The notes below the pieces were generated by a model. It worked only from the letters and a program-made list of their open reading frames with translations, was not told the origin of the DNA and did no database searches. This document shows, piece after piece, positions 27,413 to 39,600 of a stretch of DNA of 64,000 nt. The stretch comes from Siphonodentalium dalli. Its lineage: Eukaryota; Mollusca; Scaphopoda; Gadilida; Siphonodentaliidae. The stretch lies in NCBI GenBank assembly GCA_032622095.1, contig CP136061.1, positions 188,238,369 to 188,302,368 on the forward strand, written 5' to 3'. Numbering within the stretch: position 1 is the stretch's first letter; each line of letters opens with the position of its first letter. The position numbers and the translations under genes are program-made.

Positions 27413-28093
27413 CATTCGTGGTTGGCACCTTATTGCAGAGCATAATCTGCCTTTTATGGTGCGTCCACATGTAGCTGCAAGAAAATAGCTGCCAGAAAAT
27501 ATCAGGTACAATTGTACACTGCTATTTTCTTGCTGCAAAGATTACGCCCGTGATAATGCGGCGGTTTGGAATTTCTTCTATATGCCCCACCCTCCCCCGG
27601 TGTCAAAATTCAAGGCAGGTGAGGTACCAATATGTGATCTTGGGAACTTGGCCTGGTTTAAGGAGGGGTGCAGTTGGAAATCCCACAGGAACATCCTCCG
27701 TCAACGGAATCCCTTAAAAGATATACTTCAGCGATTATGTCCACCAATCTAAAATGGAATTACGAAGGTCAATTGCTGAAACAGGCGATACTATTGATGG
27801 ATCATAACTCGAGTGCGTGAACGCTTACCAGCGTATCCCTTTGAGATTATTTAACTGATACCTACTACCACTAATCAAGGTAAAAACATATCACCCACAG
27901 GTGATAATATACCAGTGTACTGCCTCCATCGGATATTTTCCTGTATTATTTTTTTAATTGGTCAAGTAAGTATACCTGATATTTTCTTGCCAGCCGTGTG
28001 TCGATGCGTATTGGCCCTACGTGTTTGACCATTTTTAATGTGGAAGAGTTAAATACCGAATCCAGATGTGTTTCAGTGGAAACGCAAAATATA
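27413..28093. other. Spacer with inverted AGAAAATATCAGGTA motifs
   Basis: CAGAAAATATCAGGTAC near 27493 is matched in reverse complement near 27970 (ATACCTGATATTTTCTTG). A second short inverted pair, GCAAGAAAATAGC/GCTATTTTCTTGC, surrounds 27475-27535. These could be the arms of a degraded fold-back element of about 0.5 kb. No target duplication was recognised and there is no convincing coding sequence. Confidence 0.35.
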
Positions 28094-29907
28094 ATGGCCG
28101 GATTCGTCATCTCAGGTTTAAACCTGGTCTACGTAAACCTCTAGGCTTAAACCGCCGTGAGTCCGTGGTTTAAACCCGTTTAAACTCTGGTTTAAACCTG
28201 GTCCAGCCAAACCAGTGGTTTAGCAGTAATGTCTCTGTATCGTCGAGATAATTAAACGTACTTTCCTAATGCGGACCGCCTCGTTTTATTGATTGCGAAA
28301 ATAAATAATTACGACAGCGGTCATATTTTGATTGGAAATTTATAAGCGAGAAGCAGTCACATATATAAAGCGTATGGGGATAAGTTTTTGTCAATTTCAA
28401 AATTGTTTTTGCGTTTAATAAGCTTAAACCGGCAACTAAACCATCTAATTTGTCAGTCCAGCTAAACCAGCTTTATCGAGGCTAAACTTGAGATGACGAA
28501 TCCGTCTTATCTTCATCGCGGTTTAGAATTGTCAAACAATCAATCAGTCAAAGGGTGGAGCTGTAAATAATCTCAAGTGAGGGCGTGTCTAAGTGGCGAC
28601 TGCCGACCGGTGTTATCATGTCACAGTTGATTCATTCGCACGCGAGCTTTGCTCAGATATGGACATGTTCCTAAATATATGACTTTTACAACTATCTTGT
28701 TGTTTTTTTGTTTGGCCTGTGGCAATCACAATTACTGGTGTTTCCACGAATTCATTTGAAGGGTTCAACGTTTTAAATTTTGACACCAAAAACGATGCTA
28801 CTGCATGACCAGATATGCTATACACATAGTTTGCAATCCTGAACTTATATTGCTATATGAGTCAAATTTTATAACTTATTTGGTGTAGATCATGCCACAA
28901 AACTCTACTCTGGCTACGCCCATAAATTCCCATAATATTCTACCAGTTCAAAACCTGATTTTCTGCACGAAGGGAAATTGAAAAAAAATCAACGCATGTA
29001 ATATATTTCTTTATTAACAGCTGTCCCTCTGCATGGTTGCCCACTTCCAACAGTTCAGATGCCGCCTATGGTGTGCACTCATAAGCAAATTGCCTTTACT
29101 TGACTGGCGTCTTGGTCCAGGATTGACTCGATTATGGAGACTTTATTCAACGCCAGAGGATCTTTGCGCACATTTTGATCATTTGAACATTTTAATTTAA
29201 AAAATAATTAATGAAATTTAAAACAAATGTTAATCTAAATTTTTAATTTTGTTTCCTTTTAGATTCAACTCCTTACTCAATTTAACACAATTTTTTAATT
29301 TTTAAAAAATTAAATTTTCTTATTTTTAAATCAAATTTTTTAAAACCTAACGCCGTTATACCACACGAATCACCACACCTAATTTAATTGATATCGGTCC
29401 AGGGGTATTGGAGTTGCGAACAGACAAACGGACATACAGATAGACAGCTCCTATACCCTTTAATATATACAGATATAAATCTAAATACACAAAAAATTTT
29501 CTTTGCGGGTGAAGCATCTTGCATAAATCTATCCTAAACAAAGTGATGAACAGAGCGTGAAACTCGTGTTGAGAAACGTGCCATTTGTTAAATTGATTTA
29601 AACACAGAATGAGATCGGATTAATAGTCAATGAGAGATAATTGTTTCGCAACGAATAAATCCATCGAGCATGCACGCGGTCGCGATAATTTATGACTTGT
29701 CAATAACCATTATATCGGCCTATCTTTTGGTCCGATTGGTGCGAGAGTATTTTGATTGCATAATCATATAACCGAATCGAGTTGTCAATTAGCTGACAAC
29801 TGAACGACAAAAACGCCCACTTAGACCCGGTTTGGCTGGACCGCCAATGTAGGTTTAAACCAGGTTTAAACTCGGAGGTTTAAACCGGAGATGACGAATC
29901 CGGCCAT
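28094..29907. mobile_element. Non-autonomous inverted-repeat DNA element, 1.8 kb
   Basis: The left end ATGGCCGGATTCGTCATCTC at 28094 is exactly reverse-complemented at 29888-29907. The similarity continues inward through GTTTAAACC-rich sequence. A third, slightly diverged end lies at about 28482-28507, so a shorter 28094-28507 element or a nested insertion is possible. The interior is AT-rich with no transposase-like ORF. It also holds a dispersed-repeat-like tract (29380-29480) with CAGACAAACGGACATACAGA. The superfamily is not assigned because target duplications are unclear. Confidence 0.7.
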
Positions 29908-31421
29908 AAAGTCTCTAAGCTTGTTACAGATAGTTCTTATATTATAATGGAAAATTGATCATTTATATGTCCCCGGGGGACCAGAGTGGGGTGAATATCA
30001 CAACTAAGGGCTACCATGATTGATTGATTGATTGATTGATTGAGTAACATCGTTTCAACAGCTAGGCTTATCGCGACGAAGAACAGAATTAGGTATTCAA
30101 AAACTCATAGTGTGTATTAGGTTAAACTAAAACATCGTGTTGTGTACAATATAAACAACCCAAGAGGAAATGTTTCTGCTTGGAGTCAGGAATATCAATT
30201 CAAGAACTGACTGGTATGTACACATAATAAAACGCATAAGATTCACACAAGACGACATGCAGAATACACAATCAGAAGCAAATAAATACTAGTAATATTA
30301 AATTACCAAGGCTTCACATTGAAATGTGTAAAGTAGTTTCTAACGTCGGATTTTTCATTAAGAAGATATCTATGATATATGATGAACCTGGTGTGAGCAT
30401 TTATCAATATATCAAATTGGCGATCGCGAGGATGGGTCAAGGAGAATGTCAAACCAAACCAGTAGCTTAAATCCGCAAATACTGTGTATTGTCTTTCAGA
30501 GTTAATCGTTTCACCGCCAAACATCGTGTCTAACTTTTCAAATCACATATCAACCTCTATTTCTGAGAGTCAAAACGTTTGAGAGATGTTGGCGAGTATT
30601 GTTTTTTGAGCAACAGAATCAACATGATTTGTAACAACTTGAGTAGATTATTTTGGACCATGCAAGTGTCTCAACCTTAAAAGATGGACCCCACGGTATG
30701 TGATACAGGTTCCGGGACAGAAGCCAACTTGTAGTCAACTTAACTCTCTGTCTTAGTGATGGCATCGTTATACTTTTTCGTAGAAACGGAAGCTGAGTGT
30801 GTGACATGTGGAACTGATGATCGAGCACCAACTAATATTCTTATCATCTATATATGATAAAAACATTCTCAGCCTTACATCTTTGAACCTTGAATTCGTA
30901 TCCATCGCAGAACATAAAGAACGTCAAATCGTTTTGACAAACGTACCAGAATAGCCGATAGATTCTAAAATACAAAATCTAAAAATTAAAAGACTTCATC
31001 GCCATTTCAACGATAATATGTGAGACGACAAAGCGTAGTGAAGACTAAATTGTGTCATTTTACCGGACAGGAGAAGGAAACAAAACTCGTCCAGTAAAAC
31101 TGCTATTAAAGTCAAAATTGGTAAGAGAACATATGATCAGTGATGCTGTGATATGAAGTAGAGACATATGCACAAAAACCGTCCTTCGAAAATATATGTC
31201 AATAGAGAACAAACAAAATGGAAAAATCTGAGAACTGAGTTAAAGAGAAAACGAAAAGAACACAATTCGAAGAACTTCCCTTTAGAAGATGATGAAATTA
31301 TTTAATTAATATTAAATTGTTACGACTTATGTTAATTATTATCATAATGTAATACGGGGGAGTCAAGTAGATTCGATTCCAAATAAATTGATATTGTATA
31401 CAATAAGTTCATCAGAAGTTT
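29908..31421. other. Spacer without recognised genes
   Basis: A (GATT)n microsatellite sits at 30018-30044. Minus-strand open frames at 30303-30524 and 30619-30831 show no recognised domain. They might be remnants of an old element, but nothing supports a product. Confidence 0.5.
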
Positions 31422-32990
31422 TTAACACGTTGAGTGCCGGAAATCAATTAGTAATCTCGCCAGTTTGCCAAATCGTGGCAAGATAGATACCCGTAGTAGA
31501 CCATAATTTGGCTTCAATGAAGCAAGAATTGGACGACGTCGCGACTTTAGATGACAGAAACGGCGATTGATAGTACTACGAGATAACTCGTAGCCGGCAA
31601 TGGCGGAAGGAATTTAGGTATTCCCACCACCAGTGCCAACTACGAGTTATCTCGTAGACACAATTGGACACGTTTGAGCAACAAATATGACGTAGAATGT
31701 AACCCAAACAAGTTATTTTGGCGGTCAGCATATTTATGGAGGTATGTCTGTCCTTGTGGTGGTTATAGCTCGTTATATAGTTATATTATGGTTGATGCAC
31801 GCTGGAGCAAATTACTTATATGAGCATGCATGGCTACAGACGGTGAATCCGACGTGGAATCGGGTGAACTTGTTTCCTGTGAGGATGAGTTTATTTCGTC
31901 CATGACTACGAGCATGCATCTTTACGAGCATGCATCTTCTGTTGTTTCGGGCATTGCAAGTTATCTCCCATATAGCCTGATTTAGGCATATGCTAGGGTT
32001 CCAAAGTACAGCCCGAAATAATAGTGTAGGAATAATTGTCAGATGCAACAGTAGCCAAATAGAATCCTGTACATTCAGGAGTGTGCTACATGTAACGATT
32101 CCATTATAATCCATCCGTCTGGAAATAAGTTACCCTTGTCCCAAACCTCTATGCTACACAAAAACATTTATCCGTACATACACGTGGAACAGCTCGATGA
32201 ACTGCATGACGTCTAGAGTACGGTTTTTGTTTTGCTTTCCATTGTCCAACACGTTCGGACGAGGGTACAATGTAGTTTTGGGGAATAGTTCCGCTTTACT
32301 TGAATTATAAATAATAAAATACCTAGCCCCCAAATGGAGCCGCACAGTGTAGGCCTATTCCAAAAACAACTGCTGTGTTCCCTAATAATGAGATAATGGT
32401 AGCATCAGCGTGCGTAACGTCATGGATTATCCGCTTATTTTGTATTGGATGCGTCCATTCGCACATGCGTGAGAGGAAACATATTTGGCAGGCCTGTGTG
32501 ACGTGTGTGGGTGGTTGTGCGAAGTTTCAATGTGTTGAAACACAACGATGTAACCATTCCTCGAAACTGCCTTCGCATGTTTGTACATTGTGAATATCCA
32601 CCCCCCCCCTGACTGTGTTTGCAAGGGTGCATGCACATTATCAGTCTGTTGAATACCAAAAACCCAGTCCAATTGCCCACACATGACTGCCTCTGGTGGT
32701 CACTCAGTGAGACAGTATCAGCTGTATTCAATCACAACTGGATCATTTTGAGTAGAATATATGTGCTCATGGTGCTCACCTCTGTTGAACAATGCAAGGA
32801 GAGCCAAACTATTTATTTTATAAAATCACTGTTCTGATGTCCCGAGGCGGGTTTTCGTGGTACATCGACCTATTCCACTGCTTCCATTTGTCAGTTACAC
32901 GACATGGAAACCACTACGAGATAACTCGTAGTGGCAACCTGCGAAGGTTGCGTACTACGAGATAACTCGTAGTGGCACTCAACGTGTTAA
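31422..32990. mobile_element. piggyBac-like non-autonomous element with TTAA flanks
   Basis: The 13-bp terminal inverted repeats CACGTTGAGTGCC (31426-31438) and GGCACTCAACGTG (32974-32986) are exact. TTAA flanks them on both sides (31422-31425 and 32987-32990), which is the target-site signature of the piggyBac superfamily. Near both ends lie copies of the imperfect palindrome CTACGAGATAACTCGTAG, at 31576, 32914 and 32955, with an inverted copy at 31640. These are typical of subterminal repeats. The 1.56-kb interior has no transposase-like frame, so this is a deletion derivative or MITE. The superfamily assignment rests on ends and TTAA only. Confidence 0.75.
31576..31657. repeat. Subterminal palindromes of the TTAA-flanked element
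   Basis: CTACGAGATAACTCGTAG at 31576-31593 and its reverse complement at 31640-31657 have 7-bp self-complementary arms around ATAA. Two further copies sit at 32914-32931 (palindrome extended to 32911-32934) and 32955-32972. They may serve as transposase binding sites, which is inferred. Confidence 0.75.
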
Positions 32991-33080
32991 GTAGTAAATT
33001 TTGGTTGGTCCATTGCTGGTTCCGCTCTTTTTTGCAGTCAGGAAGTCACGTGGTCTCGGTCGAAAATGTCAGCGACCCGG

Positions 33081-33107
33081 TATATTTATCAAATATGTGT
33101 GACGTCA
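33081..33107 (+). promoter_or_regulatory. Possible promoter elements upstream of the lectin gene
   Basis: A TATA-like TATATTTA (33081-33088) and a full CRE-type palindrome TGACGTCA (33100-33107) lie about 200 bp before the predicted start codon. They fall in the gap between the TTAA-flanked element and exon 1. Both motifs also occur by chance, and no transcription start is visible in the sequence. Confidence 0.25.
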
Positions 33108-33310
33108 CGAATATGTACGCTCGATACCAAGACACGACACGATCTCGGCGCGTGCCATTACAATCGATGTGCTATATGCATTATTAAGAGAAGAATCGTG
33201 TAGCTATTCTTATAGTCAGTTGGTCACTGTTTATTGAAGACCAAATCCAGTCGGTCTTAATACGCCGTCCATCTGACAAATAGACGAATATTAACAATTA
33301 CAATGTTAAT

Positions 33311-33638
33311 ATGTGTGTTGTGACTTTAAAGAGAACGGTGAAACGCAAACCTTTTGATGCAATAGTTCTTAGATGCGCATTCTCTGTCTTGCTGTTTCTT
33401 GCTCACGAAACGGACAGTCGAGCAAATTTCATCAAGTTGAGCTCAGCCGGTGGAGATGTTAATGGAGTCGTGTTGGCTGAGTTAACAGCTTCCGGTATAA
33501 TAGGATGTGGGGGGTCATGTTACAGTACCATGGAATGTACCAAATTTGCTCAGAATTTGGACAAAATGAAGTGCGTTCTATTCCAGGCCGACGTTGGTGG
33601 TTCTGCAAATGTCATGAATTCACAGTGGGAGATTTATG
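33311..33638 (+). CDS. Lectin exon 1: signal peptide and PAN-like region
   Basis: The exon starts at ATG 33311 and ends in the codon split by donor ATG|GTAAGTT at 33638/33639 (phase 1). The N-terminus carries a basic stretch (KRTVKRK) before a hydrophobic core (AIVLRCAFSVLLFLAH), consistent with a signal peptide of unusual length. A PAN/apple-like block follows, with CGGSC, MEC and KCVLFQ cysteine spacing. A seven-codon upstream ORF (ATG at 33303, stop ending 33323) overlaps the start in another frame and could damp translation. No alternative in-frame ATG exists before residue 74, which supports this start. Transcription start and 5' UTR extent are unknown. Confidence 0.7.
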
Positions 33639-36600
33639 GTAAGTTAATGCATACATTTATTCCTGCTTTGCACGCATCCTCCAAATATGTAGAAACTAAT
33701 TTGGCGTAGAGTATTTATTCTTTGACAAGAAGTCAAATGTCAAAAGATAGCTTTACTTAAATTTGTATACAACAATATTGAAAGATTGTAAAGAAAGGGT
33801 AATCTGAAGAATCGGTAAGAACGTAGTCCATGTAGAATGTAGACCAATTAATATAATACAAACTTTGGAGATTATGTCATTCAGCGGAGACTGGAATTTC
33901 CAATATATATTCATCCTCATGTCATGTCAAAAACTGGCTCAATACTTAGAGAACACCAACATATTGATTTTAAACTTGTGCGAGGTGAACACATGTTTAC
34001 AATCTTTTGACTCTTTATACCAGGAACTTATAGAATCTTAACTATATTTGCGAATGCCTGTCTGTCAGTTATATAAATTAACGGCGGTCATCTAAATGAT
34101 CCGAAATATGGCACTGTGCAGGAACTGTTACATCGGAAGCCGTTCTATCGCCGGTATTGTGATGGTTCTTGGCTGATTTGTTACGGTTCCTTATGATTAA
34201 AAATTATCATTTTCGGGACAAAATCACGCATAATTATATATATCTTAAATACATTTAACTGTCTTGAACGAACAGAGGCTGCATAAGTGCCGTTTTACCG
34301 AAACGGATATAGCGAGTTAACGTGTAATTATCAACATGTAATCACTGAAAATCAAGCCTTGTACACGTAGTTTCTTTGTTTTCGGTAGCATACCGACTGT
34401 GAAACGCATTCTGAAGACGAACACTGAGTATGAATTGTACCTGTGTTATTCTTCTGTAAACTAGCTGGGGAAATATCCCGATGTGTGTCGATAATTTGGA
34501 GCTTTAGCCTCCTACTCACAACTTACGAGTGTTTCGGTTCTATTTCAAGGTAATCACGGCTGTGACGCTTCTTTAAATTATATTTATTCGAACGATATCT
34601 GCATTTTGGGATCATTTAGTTGTGTGTAACAAACGTTTTAAACCCGATAATGGTTGCAGCGGATATTACCTACATAATCCAACAAGAGTATTGAGAAATA
34701 AGATTATACATGTAGCTATCTACTATAACAGAAGAGTACGTGGTATTACCTTCACTTCGAGTGGAAGATACAACATATTGAAAGTCGTGTTGGGTATAGG
34801 ATCATATATAATCGTGCACGCCCGCATAATTGACCCAATGAAATTAGACATCTACTGTCATGATATTCTGTTAATTTAAATGGACATGGCTCATCCGAGC
34901 TTCTAAATTTTGTCTAAGTAATTTCTAAGGATGTATAAGATTGGTTGCAAATACAAGAAATGTTGATAAGTATATATACCGGCCTCATGTGCTCTGATAA
35001 ATACATGCTGTGGTCAGAGCCCTATCCCAGCTGGGTTTTTTTCGTATAGAAGTGAAACAAAGGCTCTTTATTTCTACCATATCAAGAATAGGCTAACACG
35101 GAACGCTCTTTTCTGTTCCATGTCGTGCAAACATCGGGTTCAAAGTTGTATTTTTCATTACTTCAATTGTGTCTTTCTGTGACATTATTATACTGCTCAT
35201 AGAAATGTATTTCAAGTGTTTATCGAGCTATTTCTATATCGGGAAAACTTAAAAAGCGACTATTATTACACGTATTTTGGAGCGCAATCCACCAAGTGAC
35301 TTTATTTAACAAATGAAGGTATGTGGTTGAAAGTTCCAGGTGGGATATATGTGTTCAATTCTAGCCAGGGTTGGCGCGATTACATGCCAATGTAATCGAT
35401 TACGTTACAATTACTTTTGATTTACATGATTACGATTATTGATTACAATTAATTTAGTAATTATTTATTTAATAACCAAAAAAAAAACTATAAAATACGT
35501 AAATAAGGAACGACTGAACAAATAAAACAACCAAGCAATAAGCACATAATCTTTTTACATTAATTTGTGATGTTTTGTGTACCATATTGGGAATATACCA
35601 TGTTTTATGTGTATTTATTTAATTTTATTAAATATAGTTTTCATTTCGCTCGAACCATCCAAAATATCATCGAGTGAAATGATAACACGCTCATATATGC
35701 TTAGCTGCTAATTTGTATACGAAGCATTTATATAAATAACCCAAATAGCACAAGTAAGCCCAAAAACAAACTATATCGGTACACGGACTGGCTAAATCGA
35801 CCCAAACTCACATTATCGTTCATACTAATACAATGTGAAATGATAACTGTGGGCAAATTGAAATTAAAACATGTGTCCATAAGACACCATAAACACCCCC
35901 CCCCCCCCGATCCAAATTCGGTTGACCGCCGTCAATTTTGGATCGGGTGGGGTTTGTGGTGACTCATTAAGGCGTCTGGGGGGGCAACTTGCAGCACCCT
36001 TTGTTTGACCTTAATATAAAAAGGAACCGAGAAATGGCATGGGTCACCTATATGAACCCCTCTGCATGGGCGGCGGCCATGTTCGAATAAGGAATGGAAG
36101 TCACGTGGTTCGTATAAGTTTAATACAAGCTGAAAAATGCGACTTTTTGAAGAAAGAAACAGTGTCAGCCGTTTTGAAAAAAAAAGTGGCGGCCATATTG
36201 ATTGGTTTGTTGCTGTTTGTTGGGGAAAAAATCAATCTTCGCAGTTCACATTGACTATTCATGTCAAATTGCATGCTTTGCGTCGCAATAAAGTGAACGA
36301 TTCTGTTACTTCTGTTGACACATAATTATATATAAGAAGGCAGTGTAACTCACCGTAATTGATCGTAAGTGGTTTAAATTCAACATAATTTATATTTTGT
36401 TGAGCTCACTTGGTTATTTTCACGTATCCTTCCAAATAATAGTCATCGTATTTCGCGGACAGAATCGATTAAATTGGGAGAGAACCGACTCGATCGGGAG
36501 AGAACCGATCGAGATATCACAATTCGCAGTTTTCGTCGTTGTTATTTCTAGCACAATAGGATTTTCTTTATGTTTACTTTATTTGGGACCATAGATTGTG

Positions 36601-39600
36601 AGGGGAATGTAAAAACTAATCGAATTATCACATAGATGGCTCAAAAATTGCGTTTTAACTGTCAAAAACTCGCGAAAATGTATAATTTGGATCATCAGGA
36701 ACCGTCACAAATCAGTCAAGAACCATCACAAATCGGCGATAGAACGACTTCCGATGTAACAGTTCCTACACAGTGAAATAGGGTATAACCAGGAAAATAT
36801 ATATCACGAGAAGATGTCTTGGGAAAACCACCCACCGAAGCCTGGCAATTAACCTTCAAAACTATCGCAGTCGCGGGAATATGTTTGCCGCAAATGAGGC
36901 TAAAAGTCCGGACCAGCACAGACCGCCCCTGTGGCGTCTAAGGGTGATTTCAGTGGCAATAACCTTGTGGGGTTTACGCCACACAGCACACATGGACGGT
37001 GGTCGCGGTCACACAGACGTACCGCTATTAACCCTCAGATTGCCGCCATCGCCGAATATTTTTGCCGCGAATGAAGCTAACATATCAGCCCGACCTGGCC
37101 GGTGGGTCTATATATAGGTTTAATTTTTGTGGCAAGAATAGTGCGCTGGTGCCATAACCCACAACTTGCCAGATTCAGCCTGATTTACAATATTGTGCCC
37201 GCATTTACAAGACTCGCAACCCTGACACCCTTATCGCCCTCTTATACCGCTAATTACTTCACACATATATGTATAACGGAACTAGATCCATTTTGTTCGT
37301 CCATTATGTTGGCGTCAATTTATAGATGAAACATGTATTAAACATCTTTCGCATAATGAATTACTATTGATAATAATTACGAATTTGGTAATGCGTCACA
37401 TAATTTGGTAGTGCGTCACATAATTTGGTAATGCGTCACATAATTTGTTTTCTTTAAGGAATAATCTCGGTTTCCTAATGTAATTACACAGTCTAAAGGC
37501 ATATGCCGAATCACAAACCTATAAATCGCGAAGCGATTTACATGACGCGTTCATTGTGTTAAAAGGCGATACCCCTCTGTATGGAGTGCTGGCGGGGTAT
37601 CGACCCCACTAGAAGTTTCCAGCTAAATACACTGACTGCCATGTCGATTCGGTTGTCAACGATGGGTCTGTTTGTAAATGTTATTGTCCACAACACCATA
37701 GATGATAATTTCCGCATGATTTATATCATTATTTTTCATGTCTTTTGAGTTTTTATTTAATTTTTGCGTGAGATATTAGATATGCAATGGAGATTTTTTC
37801 ACAGACTACAATGTATCGACATTAAGGGGTTAATAAAACCGGCGGTGGACAACCAATAGCTGAAAGGTGATGGCAACACTCTCATTGATATTTTTGTCAA
37901 AGACAACTGATAAATTACGTGTTGGTCGACAATTTCAGCGCTAAATATAAGTCTAGTGGGGTACCCCACTTCCGATTTTTAATGCCATGTTCGTGTCATG
38001 TAAGCGTTTGTGATTCGGCATATGCCTTTAGACTGTGTAATTACATTAGGAAACCGAGATTATTCCTTATAATTATGCCATCAATTGTTAAATATTGATT
38101 TTAAAGACATATTCGCCCTTAAAATACGATTGAAACAAGGAACTATATGTTCTCAAATAACAGACAAGACTTGAGCCGAAAACAACTCGCTGCATTTCCG
38201 TCCGAATAATATCGATCGATCTGAAGATCTGTAGATCGAGTGGGTTTTTCCCGAACGAATGTCAAGGACGAAACAAAACATTAATAAACTTTTGATCAAA
38301 ATCAAACATTATTAGCAGAATTTTGGAAGAGGAAAATATACAGTTAGTCTCCATGTCAACTGGGAATCATGAACATGCGATCAAAAAGTTTAGTGAGAAT
38401 TTTCTTACAGGAATCCTCCTATCTATCGTCAGTGAGCCAAATACTTTTCAATTTTCGATTTTTCGCAGTCATTTTGTGTCATTCACTCCTTGGTGTGGAA
38501 GGCATTCGATACAGTGTGGATCGACGGACTTCTTTACAAGCTCTTCAACCGCCAGGTAACGGGAAAACTCCTACGTATAATTTGTGATCTTTTAAAAGGA
38601 ATTAAATGTTGTACTTCTGTTCAGAATTTCACATCTAGCTGGATAAATGTGTTGCAAGGAACTAGACAAGGAGGTACTTTATCTCCTGTTTTATATACAA
38701 TATTTATTGATGATCTGTTACATGGACTCTGCAACTCCAAATATGGTTTCAAAATGTATGGAGTAAGCTGTGCATCTCCCACACATGCTGATGACATGGT
38801 CCTGTTATCGTTAACCCCGAGTGGTCTACAGGCCTTGTGTAATATATGTTACTCATATAGCCAACGATGGCGTTACAGATATAATGCAGCCAAGTCTGTT
38901 AGTCTTATTTTTAATGAAGCAAACTCTGATTTCTCAACAACAAATCATGAATGGAAATTGGGATCTATACAAATACCAGTTTCTCATAGTACTACGCACC
39001 TTGGTGTACCTGTTGTCACTCAAAAATTCAACTCTCAAATGATAACTCAGATATGTGATCGCATGAGGAATACATTCTTCATTTTATCTAATGCAGCCTG
39101 CAGGGATGTATGCAGGAGGTATAACTCCCGTCAGTTGTAAAAAGATTTACGAATCTATTGTGCTTCCGAGGGGTTTATACGGCTCAGAGTTACTGCTTAA
39201 CACAAACGCAGCAGATAGTGAAAAGTTAGAACGAACCCATAGAATGTGTTTGAAATCAATTCAGGGATTGCCTGTCAGAACACGAACTGATATGGTACTG
39301 GGGTTGCTTGGCATGTCCCCACTTTCGATGTACATCCAAAAACGGAAATTGTCTTTGTTCTTTTCGTTGTGTAGGCTGGGTGTTACGAAAACAGTCAAGA
39401 AGGTATTTCTCCATAGGCTCATTGAAGCAGACGAGACAAATGGGAGGAGTCCCTTCTTATCTGAAATTCGTAACATTCTAACCAAATTTGGGATGGATGA
39501 ACTTTGGAAGTCATTTGTTGTGAGCTTATCTGTACCCTCGAAAGAATCGTGTAAACGGACCATTAAGTCAAATTTTGAAATAATGTCAAAATCGCAATGG

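Noticed and set aside
31812-32731. ORFs inside the TTAA-flanked element as a transposase
   Set aside because: Frames of 60-100 residues lie on opposite strands and lack a DDE/DDD-type or zinc-finger pattern.
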